Notes: generated by a model not told the origin, from the letters alone. A DNA stretch of 64,000 nucleotides from an uncultured Bacteroidota bacterium (GCA_902594745.1 CACJNF010000001.1:62001-126000); one strand, 5' to 3'; shown: positions 49,031 to 59,172, numbered from the stretch's first letter. Program-made: numbers and translations.

Positions 49031-51126
49031 TTACTAAGATCATTTATTAATTCATTCATTTTTAGATTTAATGAGTTTACAGCCTCTGAGTACCTAGAGT
49101 CCCACTCTTCAAGCCTATCTGATGATTTTAATGCTATTTCATATTCTAATCCTGGTAAAATCCATGCAGCATATCCACTAAATGGATCTGACGAGGCATA
49201 AAGAGATCTATACCATGAACCAAAATACATTCCTTTATCTGATATGAAACTTTTTTCTAAACCTATCAATTGTTGATTTAAGTTTGAAAGCTCTTTTTTT
49301 GAAAAATCTCCCTCTGCTAAATAAGACTGGATTTTTTGAGTTAGCTTTTCTGATGTTTGTTCAAGAGATTGAATTGCTTTTGAAGTTGAGGTAAACCCAT
49401 CAAAACCTTTATTATATAAATTAATTTTATTTTCTGCATTTGAAATATGCATTTTTAAATCTGATGCATAACGATTTAAATTATATGGAACTAAATCTCC
49501 ATTAGCCATCCTAAGAGTCATAAGTCCTGCCATATGTTCTACCATAGCTCCCATTTGAAATTCAGGATCGACAAATCTTTCATAGAACCTAAAGCTATCA
49601 TAATTGGAATGATAAACGTTTGGCCCACCTGCTCCCCCACTCATTGAAGGAACACCAACATGCATATAAAAAGCAATATGATCTGAACCACCTCCTAAGT
49701 TACCAATTGGAGGTTCATCTTGATTGTTTCTGTTCCAGAATTCATATAATGTTTGATCCGTGTATGGATATTTCACATCTTTTGAAGCTTCTACCAAGAG
49801 TTTTTTTAATGTTGGTGCTGATGAAGCTCCAAAACCTTTCCCGGATACTGCTCCATCAAAGTTCATATATACAACACCTTTAGCACTTAGTTCATCTCTC
49901 ATTTGCTCTACCCATTCAGTTGAACCAATAACACCATGCTCTTCTGCATCCCAGTGACCAATTAGAATTGATCTCTTAGGTCTATATCCTTCATCATTCA
50001 ACTTACCTAATGTTTCACTTAAACTAAGCAGCATAGCTGTTCCACTACTTGGATCTGTGGCACCAAAACCCCATGAATCAAGGTGACAACCCAAAATAAT
50101 CCATTCGTCTGGAGATTCACTTCCCTTAAGCATACCAATTACGTTGGTTGCACGAACGAAATCTATCTTTTGATCAACTTTTAACCTAACTGTAAGAGAA
50201 GAGCCTCCTTCAAGTCTATAAGTAAATGGAAGACCACCTTGCCATGAAGAGGGAACTGGATTTCCTCGCATTTGGCCTAATATTTTTTGCGCTTCACCAT
50301 ATCCTATTGGAGTAACTGGTATTGTATGCAATTGAGCATCTTTTGGATCTAATCTCTTAATCTTCTTTTTACCATCCAAGGGTAATGCTGGCTCAAAGGG
50401 AGTTAATGGGTCACCAGTAAAGTCTGTTGTTAACAATGACCCCCTTTGTATAGTAGATGAGTTATAAAATGGACCTTCTGGATATACAAGCCCTCTTGTA
50501 AAACCACTGTCTTGTGGATCAGTAAAAATAATTAAACCTGCAGCACCATTTGCCTCTGCAAATTTAGCTTTATAACCTCTAAAGTTTCCTCCATATCTTG
50601 CTATTACAATCTTTCCCTTAACTTCAACTCCAAGTTCTTTTAACTGCTCAAAATCTTGTTTTCTACCATAATTAGCATAAACAACTTCTGCAGTTACATC
50701 CCCACTTCCAGAAAAAGCATTCCAACCTTTCCAAAGCTCAGGATCCTGTGTAAATGGATCACCTGGAATTATATCTTCCTTTTGATTTAGAACATCTCTA
50801 GATGGTGTAACAATTTCTATAAGTGATTTACCTGGCTTATTTGGCAGGTATACATCATATGGATAATTAGTTACTTTGAAGCCTGCATTATCCATAACCT
50901 GTCCAATATATCTAATAACTTCAGCATTTCCCTCACTTCCTACAACATGTGGTCTTTCAGTAAGTTTCTTTAAATGCTTTTTAAAAGAAGATTTATCTAT
51001 TTTATTAGAAAATATTTCTTCTGTCTTAACTTGGTTATTCCATGAATCCGAAGAGTATCCTTCATATTGTGAATATGAAAACTGAATTGCAAAAAAAGGA
51101 ATTAGGAGGGGTATAAATTTTCTCAT
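49027..51126 (-). CDS. M28 family peptidase (glutamate carboxypeptidase II-like, with PA domain)
   Basis: GCHLDSWGFGATDPSSGTAMLL, DAEEHGVIGSTEWVE, GGGSDHIAFYMHVGVPSM, signal peptide. Confidence 0.94.
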   Translation of the reverse strand: MRKFIPLLIPFFAIQFSYSQYEGYSSDSWNNQVKTEEIFSNKIDKSSFKKHLKKLTERPHVVGSEGNAEVIRYIGQVMDNAGFKVTNYPYDVYLPNKPGKSLIEIVTPSRDVLNQKEDIIPGDPFTQDPELWKGWNAFSGSGDVTAEVVYANYGRKQDFEQLKELGVEVKGKIVIARYGGNFRGYKAKFAEANGAAGLIIFTDPQDSGFTRGLVYPEGPFYNSSTIQRGSLLTTDFTGDPLTPFEPALPLDGKKKIKRLDPKDAQLHTIPVTPIGYGEAQKILGQMRGNPVPSSWQGGLPFTYRLEGGSSLTVRLKVDQKIDFVRATNVIGMLKGSESPDEWIILGCHLDSWGFGATDPSSGTAMLLSLSETLGKLNDEGYRPKRSILIGHWDAEEHGVIGSTEWVEQMRDELSAKGVVYMNFDGAVSGKGFGASSAPTLKKLLVEASKDVKYPYTDQTLYEFWNRNNQDEPPIGNLGGGSDHIAFYMHVGVPSMSGGAGGPNVYHSNYDSFRFYERFVDPEFQMGAMVEHMAGLMTLRMANGDLVPYNLNRYASDLKMHISNAENKINLYNKGFDGFTSTSKAIQSLEQTSEKLTQKIQSYLAEGDFSKKELSNLNQQLIGLEKSFISDKGMYFGSWYRSLYASSDPFSGYAAWILPGLEYEIALKSSDRLEEWDSRYSEAVNSLNLKMNELINDLSK

Positions 51127-51136
51127 TGTATAATTA

Positions 51137-51541
51137 TTAATTTTTCTTTTTCTTCTTTTTTGTCTTTTTGACTCTATTTTTATTAAGTCTATTTAGAATA
51201 TTTTTTCTACTGTTAAACTCTTTCTCTGTTACAAATGTTTTGACAATTAGATTACACTGACATATGTTACTCTGGAGGATATTATTAACTACCTCTATAT
51301 ATTTCACTTGACTTGCAAGAAGCATAGGAGGGTCAACATACAACAAACCATCAACCTCCCAAGCATATGTAGTCTTTACTCCTGGAATTTTTTTGTAAAC
51401 ATCAACAAGCTGAAGGTATAGTTCATGTGGTTCAAGCCAAGTAATTTTTTCATTAAATTCTTCATCAGATACATACTTTGCTTGAGAAGATGCAATGAAT
51501 GAAATAAATAGAAAAAAATATATCAGTAGTACGTTTTTCAT
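51137..51541 (-). CDS. Hypothetical secreted protein with Lys-rich C-terminus
   Basis: Signal peptide MKNVLLIYFFLFISFIASSQA; tail NRVKKTKKKKKKN. Confidence 0.5.
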   Translation of the reverse strand: MKNVLLIYFFLFISFIASSQAKYVSDEEFNEKITWLEPHELYLQLVDVYKKIPGVKTTYAWEVDGLLYVDPPMLLASQVKYIEVVNNILQSNICQCNLIVKTFVTEKEFNSRKNILNRLNKNRVKKTKKKKKKN

Positions 51542-51543
51542 AT

Positions 51544-51894
51544 TTAATCTATTAGGGATAACTGCATCTTAAGCTCAACTGTCTCACCATTAACAATTAG
51601 GAATTGATCAAGAAAAGTTTTTTTACCATCATTATATAAAGTATAATAGGATTCTTCAACTGGAGATTCTATTTCTGGATAAATATATTTTTTATTATTG
51701 ACCTCCTCTGTTTTTAGGATTTTAACTGCTAAAGGTGGACGCCTTCTATATGTGAATGAGATTGAATCATTAGTTATCATAACTTTGGAGTTGAAAAGCC
51801 TGACATTAAAACCGTTTAGCTTTGTTATTCTGAATTCTTGACTTTGAGAAAAACTAGTAATAAATATTGCCAAAAGAATAAGAGCTTGCCTCAT
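51544..51894 (-). CDS. Hypothetical secreted protein
   Basis: Signal peptide MRQALILLAIFITSFSQSQ. Confidence 0.5.
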   Translation of the reverse strand: MRQALILLAIFITSFSQSQEFRITKLNGFNVRLFNSKVMITNDSISFTYRRRPPLAVKILKTEEVNNKKYIYPEIESPVEESYYTLYNDGKKTFLDQFLIVNGETVELKMQLSLID

Positions 51895-51931
51895 GTCACT
51901 AATTTAATAATTTTTAAATTGCTTATAACAA

Positions 51932-52360
51932 ATGAAAATAAGATTTAAAGTAATTCTGGTGATATTATTATGTGTTGGTATTTATTTGTTTAATAAATGG
52001 TTTACTGGAGACACAAAGTCAATAAATTCAGCTGATAATATTGGTAATATATCTATACTCGAATATCCTACTTTTGAAGAATTTCAGAGATGGGTAAAAA
52101 TTGATTCTCAATACATAAGAGTAAATTCTGCAAGAAGATATTTTGAAAATTTTACATCTGATGATTTTTTCACTGAAGAAAGTAATAAGAATAAATTCAA
52201 AGAAATAACTTGGTTAAAAATGACTAAATATCAAAAAAGATATTCAGAGTTAACAGACTTTTATAAAGGGTATGATACAGAATATATTGACTCAATCATC
52301 TTTACTGAATATCCTCAAATTAAAGAACTTTTAGATGATATTTTTAAATTGAACTATTAG
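51932..52360 (+). CDS. Hypothetical protein with N-terminal TM/signal
   Basis: Intact ORF, hydrophobic N-terminus. Confidence 0.5.
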   Translation: MKIRFKVILVILLCVGIYLFNKWFTGDTKSINSADNIGNISILEYPTFEEFQRWVKIDSQYIRVNSARRYFENFTSDDFFTEESNKNKFKEITWLKMTKYQKRYSELTDFYKGYDTEYIDSIIFTEYPQIKELLDDIFKLNY

Positions 52361-52363
52361 AAT

Positions 52364-52552
52364 TTAATTATACAGTTTAACTACTAGCCAAGTTAATAGA
52401 CAAAATAATAATAGGAAAACTAGCCAGGTTAAAATTTTATTAGTCTTTCTTTTATTTGAATAATTTAACCATAGAAAAGGAATTGCTATTGCAACACAGA
52501 CTATAACTCCGAGTAATACAAGATGTAAAAACTCAAATAATATAATTTCCAT
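52364..52552 (-). CDS. Small membrane protein (62 aa)
   Basis: Two TM segments. Confidence 0.45.
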   Translation of the reverse strand: MEIILFEFLHLVLLGVIVCVAIAIPFLWLNYSNKRKTNKILTWLVFLLLFCLLTWLVVKLYN

Positions 52553-52567
52553 AATTAGTTTAAACTT

Positions 52568-53521
52568 TTACTCTTTTCTCCAAGATAATAACCAATTTAT
52601 ATTTTCCTTATCTGAATAAAAACTTTCCCAACCAGTATGACCAATTCCAGATCTTACCTTAAATGTTACCTCTGCGTCTAAAGTTCTTAACTCTTCATAC
52701 ATCTCTTTTGCTATATCAAATGAGGATACTTGATCAATATCTCCATGACTAATTAAGATTGGTATATTTTTTACTTTGTCTTTTAGTGATAAGTAGTTAT
52801 ATGGGGTGTGATGGGGAGATAAAGGCATAATAGATGCAAAAACATCAGGATATTCAGAAGCCACAATAAAGGATCCTCTTCCACCCATACTAAGTCCAGT
52901 TAAATGAACTCTTGATACATCAACACTTAAATTTGATTTAACATCTTCAATTATATCAATTATTTTTTTTGGGTCCCAATCAAATCCTAGCTTAAATGGT
53001 ACCACTAGTATATATTGATTGTCATCAGACATATAAAAAGAATTTCTTAAACCTGCTCTATATTTTAATTTACTTTGATTTCCATCAACTCCACCATGAA
53101 GAAAGACTACTAATGGATACTCTTTCTTAGAATCATAATCTTTTGGTATATCAACTATATATGAATATCCACACATCCACCTTAGATTATCATCTACATT
53201 TTCTGAAAAGTTTAATTCTGGTGGTACAAAATCATCATCAAATAAAGGATATTCACTCCATGGATCATCATTTATATTTTTCCACCAAGATGTCTTATCT
53301 GTAAAATAAAATGAATTTAATTTGTTATCCATTGTCTCATATTGGTAACCAATAAGAGCGTTAATTTTTAGAGATTTACCCTTTTCTATTTTTGGCCACA
53401 CTTTGAGCCCATTGTTAATATCTGTTTCGCTAGCAATAGTATGACATGGAGATACTTGTTGAGAATTCAGAATTGATAAACAGAATAATATTAACAGACC
53501 AGACTTAAAAATTTTCATCAT
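52568..53521 (-). CDS. Secreted alpha/beta hydrolase (esterase/prolyl-oligopeptidase-like)
   Basis: YPLVVFLHGGVDGN, HLTGLSMGGRGSFIVAS, ILISHGDIDQVSSFDIA, GIGHTGW. Confidence 0.88.
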   Translation of the reverse strand: MMKIFKSGLLILFCLSILNSQQVSPCHTIASETDINNGLKVWPKIEKGKSLKINALIGYQYETMDNKLNSFYFTDKTSWWKNINDDPWSEYPLFDDDFVPPELNFSENVDDNLRWMCGYSYIVDIPKDYDSKKEYPLVVFLHGGVDGNQSKLKYRAGLRNSFYMSDDNQYILVVPFKLGFDWDPKKIIDIIEDVKSNLSVDVSRVHLTGLSMGGRGSFIVASEYPDVFASIMPLSPHHTPYNYLSLKDKVKNIPILISHGDIDQVSSFDIAKEMYEELRTLDAEVTFKVRSGIGHTGWESFYSDKENINWLLSWRKE

Positions 53522-53537
53522 AAATATTAATTAATTA

Positions 53538-53729
53538 CTACAATATACCCATTAAATAAAGCATAATTGCTATTACAATAAATATTATAAAACTAATTAT
53601 TGAGTTTTTATTAAAATCTGAATTGAAGGTTCCACATTTAGGACAATAATCACCAAAAAAACGAATTTTACCCCATTTAGTAGGACCAGGGAGATTATAC
53701 ATTTCAAGACATGCTTTACACTGTTTCAT
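53538..53729 (-). CDS. Small zinc-ribbon membrane protein (63 aa)
   Basis: CKAC...CPKCG plus C-terminal TM. Confidence 0.5.
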   Translation of the reverse strand: MKQCKACLEMYNLPGPTKWGKIRFFGDYCPKCGTFNSDFNKNSIISFIIFIVIAIMLYLMGIL

Positions 53730-53753
53730 TTAGTTTTGTTCTTAAATTCATAA

Positions 53754-54119
53754 TTAAAACTTTAGTTTGTTTAAAATTTCAAAGGCAAGTTCCTTATCCT
53801 TATAATTTACAAAAATATGATCATGGTTGAAAGCAGCTACAACATTACAACTGATATTATTGTCTGATAAGGCTTTAGAAAACATAGAGGTCAAGCCTAC
53901 TGAATCTAGAGAAGAATATAAATCTAATGATATCCATGCAGCGACAAAATTATATGACATACCATATTTATTTGCAAATTCTTTTTTTAAAATTAAACTG
54001 TATTTACCGTGTTCTTTAAATAGACATAAAATATCTTCTTCATTTATTCCATCTATATTATTAGTTAAAGCAAATACATATTCGCCCTTATTTAGTTTAG
54101 GCTTTAAAAATTTATTCAT
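53754..54119 (-). CDS. ACT-domain protein
   Basis: WISLDLYSSLDSVGLTSMFSKALSDNNISCNVVAAFNHDHIFVNYKDKELAFEIL. Confidence 0.75.
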   Translation of the reverse strand: MNKFLKPKLNKGEYVFALTNNIDGINEEDILCLFKEHGKYSLILKKEFANKYGMSYNFVAAWISLDLYSSLDSVGLTSMFSKALSDNNISCNVVAAFNHDHIFVNYKDKELAFEILNKLKF

Positions 54120-54163
54120 ATTTCAATGATATAAAATTATTTGGAATTTTTTTAAATTTAAGT

Positions 54164-54247
54164 ATGAGATACTATTTCATTATTGGATATATTTTTATTC
54201 TTATATACTGGATTTACACTAAGCTCAAAAGAAAAGATGAAGTATAA
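54164..54247 (+). CDS. Candidate 27-aa single-TM protein
   Basis: MRYYFIIGYIFILIYWIYTKLKRKDEV, overlapping the next ATG. Confidence 0.3.
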   Translation: MRYYFIIGYIFILIYWIYTKLKRKDEV

Positions 54248-54497
54248 AATAATTGAGACAGAAAAGGGACAAAGAGAAAAAGTGTATAAGGGCAATACTA
54301 TGCTATATAAAAAGACAAAAATTGAGTATGACTCAAATATCACTGAATATGAAATGGTAGTGACATATTATGAAGCAAATATTGAATTTGGAGTATTCAA
54401 AGAAAATGAAATAGTTAAAGACGAAGAATTAAGGAAATTTCTTGAAGATGTGTTTTTGGACTATATGCTGAACAACTCTATCCCCTCTTTAGATTAA
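54237..54497 (+). CDS. Hypothetical protein
   Basis: MKYKIIETEKGQREKVYKGN...; ATG preferred over the TTG at 54183. Confidence 0.45.
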   Translation: MKYKIIETEKGQREKVYKGNTMLYKKTKIEYDSNITEYEMVVTYYEANIEFGVFKENEIVKDEELRKFLEDVFLDYMLNNSIPSLD

Positions 54498-54715
54498 ATA
54501 TTATTGTCTTTTCTCCACTGTTCATATTTTAAATAACCTTCTTCATCAGTTGTAATTCCATGAATATCCTTTTCTCCAAATCCTAGATCGGCTATTTTTT
54601 TTGTTATTTCGAATATTTTTTTCATTGTTTCTTTTCTATTATCTAAACCCTTTGTCTCTAAATGGTTATCTAATGATAATAAATATTCAAACTTTAATTT
54701 ATCTGGGATTTCCAT
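54494..54715 (-). CDS. Hypothetical small protein
   Basis: MEIPDKLKFEYLLSLDNHLETKGLDN...; start trimmed to avoid overlap with the upstream esterase. Confidence 0.45.
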   Translation of the reverse strand: MEIPDKLKFEYLLSLDNHLETKGLDNRKETMKKIFEITKKIADLGFGEKDIHGITTDEEGYLKYEQWRKDNNI

Positions 54716-54722
54716 TTTATAA

Positions 54723-55676
54723 TTATTTTGAGTGTTTTGAAAAAAAGTCCCACAGTAGAGTACTTGTTTTAAAGCTATCGTCAGAACTATAGTCCCACCA
54801 GTGACCTCCATTAATCATTTTATAATGTACAACTTCACTGTTATTTTCATCTGATTCATAAGTATATTTTTCAAAATTTACATTTACAGAAGTATTATTA
54901 AACTCTGAATATACTGAAGTACTTCCTAAGTTTTCAAAAACCTCATCAGTGTTAGACTTATTATGAGATTTCCAAAAATCTAATACTTCTTCAACACTCT
55001 TAAACTCGCCCTCATTATATCCATTGTATCCAACTACCCCATCTGATGTTCCATGTATTTTTAATATTGGAACTGGTGAAGATGGATTACAGTTATCAAA
55101 TGTTTCATTAAGCATTGTTCCAGCTACATCTCCAATAGCAGCAATTATATTATCTGTATTACAGGCTAAAAAATGAGAGAACATTCCTCCGTTTGAATAG
55201 CCAATCACATAAACCCTATTTAAATCGATCATATTATCTTGGTTTATTTCATCTAATAATTCCTTAAAGAAGCCTATATCATCTGCATTGCTTTTATTTA
55301 CAAATGATCTTGATGTTGAACTAGGAGGAGCAGCATTCCAGTGAGAAGCTCCTGCTGGAAGGTTAGATCCTTGAGGATACACCAAAACTACCCCATTATT
55401 ATCTGCAATTTCAACCAGATCAGTTTGGTTAAAAAATTGTACTGCTTGACCAAAATATCCATGAAAATTAAAAATTACAGGGAGGTTTTTACGATTGCCT
55501 ATATTGGATGGAATATACAATAAGTACTCTCTGCTTGAGCCACCATGCTGAATATAATTAGTTGAAAGACCTTCATAAAAAGTGAAATTAGAGTAATCAT
55601 TCTTAGATTTATTATCCACCTCAGACTTAGAACAGCTTAGTATAAGCAACAACATTACAACAAAGATTCTCTTCAT
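54723..55676 (-). CDS. PHB-depolymerase/feruloyl-esterase-like lipoprotein
   Basis: LPVIFNFHGYFGQAVQF, YVIGYSNGGMFSHFLAC, ILKIHGTSDGVVGYNGY, GGHWW; lipobox LSCSKS. Confidence 0.9.
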   Translation of the reverse strand: MKRIFVVMLLLILSCSKSEVDNKSKNDYSNFTFYEGLSTNYIQHGGSSREYLLYIPSNIGNRKNLPVIFNFHGYFGQAVQFFNQTDLVEIADNNGVVLVYPQGSNLPAGASHWNAAPPSSTSRSFVNKSNADDIGFFKELLDEINQDNMIDLNRVYVIGYSNGGMFSHFLACNTDNIIAAIGDVAGTMLNETFDNCNPSSPVPILKIHGTSDGVVGYNGYNEGEFKSVEEVLDFWKSHNKSNTDEVFENLGSTSVYSEFNNTSVNVNFEKYTYESDENNSEVVHYKMINGGHWWDYSSDDSFKTSTLLWDFFSKHSK

Positions 55677-55693
55677 TGAAATAAAAATACTAA

Positions 55694-56464
55694 CTAAAAT
55701 TTAAGATGTCTTACAGTTTCAGCGTTGTTCTGCAATTTTCTTAATGAGTCAACACCTATCTCAATATGTTTTCTATCATATTGTTTTGAGTTAATCTCAT
55801 CTTTTTCCAAAGTTTTTACACCTTCAGGAAACATGGGAGAATCAGATACTAGAAGAAATGCACCAACAGGAATCTTATTATGAAACCCAACTGTAAAAAG
55901 AGTAGCAGTCTCCATATCAATCGCATATGCTCTAGTCTTTTTTATATAATCCTTAAATTTTTTATCATACTCCCAAACTCTTCTATTGGTAGTATAAACA
56001 GTTCCAGTCCAATAATCTGTAGTATGTTCTCTTATTGTAGTAGAGATTGCTTTTTGTAGAGCAAAAGAAGGCATTGCAGGAACTTCAGGAGGAAAGTAAT
56101 CATTGGAGGTACCATCACCTCTAATCGCTCCAATTGGAAGAATAAAGTCTCCAATATCAATTCTTTTCTTGAGCCCACCACATTTTCCTAAAAAAAGTAC
56201 AGCTTTTGGTCTTATAGCAGACAATAGATCCATGATTGTTGCTGCATTAGGACTCCCCATACCAAAATTTATTATCGTAATATTATCTGAAGTTGCTGAT
56301 GGCATATTTTTATCAATACCATGAACTCTACAGTTCATAACATCTGAAAAAATATCTACATACTTATCAAAATTTGTAAGTAAAATATACTCACCAAAAT
56401 TCTTTAGTTCAAGTCCTGTGTACCTAACTAGCCAATTATCAACAATTTCTGATTTGGTTTTCAT
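55694..56464 (-). CDS. amn: AMP nucleosidase
   Basis: INFGMGSPNAATIMDLLSAIRPKAVLFLGKCGGLK, AIDMETATLFTVGF, LLVSDSPMFPEGVKT. Confidence 0.93.
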   Translation of the reverse strand: MKTKSEIVDNWLVRYTGLELKNFGEYILLTNFDKYVDIFSDVMNCRVHGIDKNMPSATSDNITIINFGMGSPNAATIMDLLSAIRPKAVLFLGKCGGLKKRIDIGDFILPIGAIRGDGTSNDYFPPEVPAMPSFALQKAISTTIREHTTDYWTGTVYTTNRRVWEYDKKFKDYIKKTRAYAIDMETATLFTVGFHNKIPVGAFLLVSDSPMFPEGVKTLEKDEINSKQYDRKHIEIGVDSLRKLQNNAETVRHLKF

Positions 56465-56545
56465 ATTACAAAGTTAGAAAATTAAGGTGACTATGAATCT
56501 CAAGGCATTTAATTCATATATTTAAGCATACTTTAAATCAATAAA

Positions 56546-57034
56546 ATGAGAAACATTTATATTTTAATTACAGCTCTAACCTTTATTTCTTGTGATTTAG
56601 GTGATAGTTATTCTGGATTTGTTCAGGATAACGATCCTAAATCAGAGATTGTGGTTAAACTTGCTGATTCATACCTGGCAGGTAATTTTGATATCGCAAG
56701 AGACTATTTTACACCTGATGGTAAGCACCTATTTAATAATCTTGAATTTGATGTAGATGGAATTATTGAAGGATACAACTCACATTCTTTAATTTTTAAA
56801 GACATCAAGCATAACGACAGAGAGGTTTATACGGGGTACTTTACAGATGGTTCTGTTGAAACTTTTCATGATTTTAACTGGTCTGCAACATCTATAATTA
56901 CTGGCAAGGAATACAACTATCCATGTCACTGTAGATGGGTTTGGGATGGAGATAAAATTGCTAGTACTACATGTTATGTAGACCCAGCTGCAATTTTTGA
57001 AGAAGCTGCTATTTATGCAGAAAGTCAGAACTAA
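56546..57034 (+). CDS. NTF2/SnoaL-like lipoprotein
   Basis: Lipobox FISCDLG; NTF2-like pattern; precedes a strong terminator. Confidence 0.6.
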   Translation: MRNIYILITALTFISCDLGDSYSGFVQDNDPKSEIVVKLADSYLAGNFDIARDYFTPDGKHLFNNLEFDVDGIIEGYNSHSLIFKDIKHNDREVYTGYFTDGSVETFHDFNWSATSIITGKEYNYPCHCRWVWDGDKIASTTCYVDPAAIFEEAAIYAESQN

Positions 57035-57051
57035 TTTTTAGTTAGCAGAAT

Positions 57052-57081
57052 AAAAAAAGCCCTTTGATAGGGCTTTTTTTT
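57052..57081. terminator. Rho-independent bidirectional terminator
   Basis: AAAAAAAGCCCTttgatAGGGCTTTTTTTT between convergent genes. Confidence 0.93.
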
Positions 57082-57098
57082 ATCATAAAATTTTATTT

Positions 57099-57524
57099 CT
57101 ATTTATTTTGAAGATTACCCCAAACACCTGCAATAACCATTAAACCAAAGGTCACAATAAATAATATTGCAGCTGGCTCTGGTGAAAATGGAATTGGTAG
57201 ACCATCCGAAACTGTATATCCAATGAATTCTATCCAGTTCTCTGAAAGTGGTGTTAATTCCATTCCATTTGATTGCAGCTCAGAAAGCCTGTAAGATTGG
57301 GCTAATTGGTTAGAATATAAAAAGGAGAAAACGTTATATCCATAAAAAACAGAACATAATCCAAAGATTGTAACAAATATCTTCCCTAACATATTTGCAT
57401 TATTTTCCCTCTGATATCTAATAAGTCTAAATGTTATAAAGATTAGACCTACAAAACCAAGCATATAAATTGCGTTTTGTATAAAGTTTAGTTGTGCGTA
57501 GTTTAAAATTTCGATTTCACTCAT
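57099..57524 (-). CDS. Hypothetical membrane protein
   Basis: Three TM segments. Confidence 0.55.
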   Translation of the reverse strand: MSEIEILNYAQLNFIQNAIYMLGFVGLIFITFRLIRYQRENNANMLGKIFVTIFGLCSVFYGYNVFSFLYSNQLAQSYRLSELQSNGMELTPLSENWIEFIGYTVSDGLPIPFSPEPAAILFIVTFGLMVIAGVWGNLQNK

Positions 57525-57581
57525 AATAAATTGATTTATATGAATTTAATTAATATTAATTACTAGATATTAAAAAGTTAT

Positions 57582-58556
57582 TCACTTAATAAGCATTTCA
57601 TATTTTCCAGCTACTTCAATGCCCGCAGATTTACCTATATCTTTTACTAAAACTATTTTTTTCTTTTTATCATATAATTCTACCTCAATACTAGCTCTCA
57701 TACTCTCATCAATTCTTCCATCCATAAATCCAGATATAGGAGCAGCAAGTGTAGTTGCTTTTTCTCTATGAGCAAAGATTTTCAGTAAATATGAGCTATT
57801 CTCCATTTCAATTTTAACTTTATCAATAGATATTTCACACTTATTTACTTTAGTGCCATTATATGTGGTGAACTCAATTAAATTATCATCAATTAATACA
57901 CCAGCAATATGACCAATAAAAGAACTTCTCATCCAAGGTATGATTGCAATTGATGATTTTAAAGAAATTTTAGATTTTGAGAAATGATTACTCTGCATCC
58001 ATACATAAGCTTTGGGAAACGAATGTCCCCAATCTTTTTCCATGTAACCTTTTCCTTTGTTAAAGGAAATATCTTCATTATTATATTTTAAAGATCCTAA
58101 AATATCATGATCCATACTTACAATACCATGGTAACATTCCATGAATGGGATAAATGAATATGGTCCCATAATACCAGGTGAAAGAAAGGAGTTTGACCAT
58201 GGAGACAAATTTCTAAATTTTAGATCTCCTTTTATATTTGGCAAATCAAGTGAAATTTCATCTCTACTAAAATAGTTCTTACCTATTTTAAGACTATGTC
58301 TTTTAGGTGTTGGTTTAAATTCATCAGCTTTAAATTTATGATATTTTGCAATGTTATTAATACCATCCAAAACCTGAATGAAGGATTGTTTATTTCCATT
58401 TTCATCCATTGCAATCCCTGGTATAATAGCAAAAGCACTAGTTTGTGACTCATTTACAATTTTATAATACCAACCTTCAAAAAATCTTTTACTTCTCCCC
58501 CAACCATGATAAACATGAGGATTCCATATAGCATGTATTCTTAGTAATTGATTCAA
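57582..58556 (-). CDS. Tocopherol cyclase-like family protein
   Basis: NPHVYHGWGRSKRFFEGWYYKIV, LSPGIMGPYSFIPFMECYHGIVSMDH, GKGYMEKDWGHSFPKAYVWMQSNHF. Confidence 0.85.
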   Translation of the reverse strand: MNQLLRIHAIWNPHVYHGWGRSKRFFEGWYYKIVNESQTSAFAIIPGIAMDENGNKQSFIQVLDGINNIAKYHKFKADEFKPTPKRHSLKIGKNYFSRDEISLDLPNIKGDLKFRNLSPWSNSFLSPGIMGPYSFIPFMECYHGIVSMDHDILGSLKYNNEDISFNKGKGYMEKDWGHSFPKAYVWMQSNHFSKSKISLKSSIAIIPWMRSSFIGHIAGVLIDDNLIEFTTYNGTKVNKCEISIDKVKIEMENSSYLLKIFAHREKATTLAAPISGFMDGRIDESMRASIEVELYDKKKKIVLVKDIGKSAGIEVAGKYEMLIK

Positions 58557-58602
58557 TTTATATATATTTAGATTAAGTTATAAAAACAATTCATTTTTCG
58601 TT

Positions 58603-59172
58603 TTGGAATTTAAAAATAAAAAACCTGCATTACTTTTAGTAGATATACAAAAAGCATTTCTTGACAAAGACTATCCTGGAAATAAAAGAAATAATCTTGA
58701 CGCGGAGTTAATCTGCGGAAAAATTTTAAAAAAATGGAGAGAGCTTGGTTTGAAAGTAATTCATGTACGACATAGCTCAACTAACCCCGAGTCTATGCTT
58801 CATGAATCAAAACCTGGATTTGAATTCAACGATCATGTGAAACCAATAAATGATGAAATGGTACTGACAAAAAAAGTGAACAGTGCATTTATAGGTACTG
58901 GTTTGAATGAGATATTAAAAAAATCAAAAATTGAAACTATAGTAATTGTTGGGATGACAACAAATCATTGTATCTCAACAACAGTTAGAATGTCTGGTAA
59001 TCTGGGATATGAAACTTATTTAATCTCAGATTCAACAGCATGCTTCAATACTATAGGTTTAGATGGAAAAGAAATTGACTGTAATGTGATATATAACTCA
59101 GCAATGGCAAGCTTGAAAAATGAGTTTGCCGAGATTATAAATTCAAAAGAACTTTTTAGTTTAGTAACTTAA
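58603..59172 (+). CDS. Isochorismatase-family cysteine hydrolase (TTG start)
   Basis: LLVDIQKAFLD, KKVNSAFIGTGL, IVGMTTNHCISTTVRMSGNLGYETYLISDST. Confidence 0.92.
   Translation: MEFKNKKPALLLVDIQKAFLDKDYPGNKRNNLDAELICGKILKKWRELGLKVIHVRHSSTNPESMLHESKPGFEFNDHVKPINDEMVLTKKVNSAFIGTGLNEILKKSKIETIVIVGMTTNHCISTTVRMSGNLGYETYLISDSTACFNTIGLDGKEIDCNVIYNSAMASLKNEFAEIINSKELFSLVT

Noticed and set aside
49620-49957. Plus-strand ORFs inside the M28 peptidase gene
   Set aside because: Antisense to a conserved catalytic domain.
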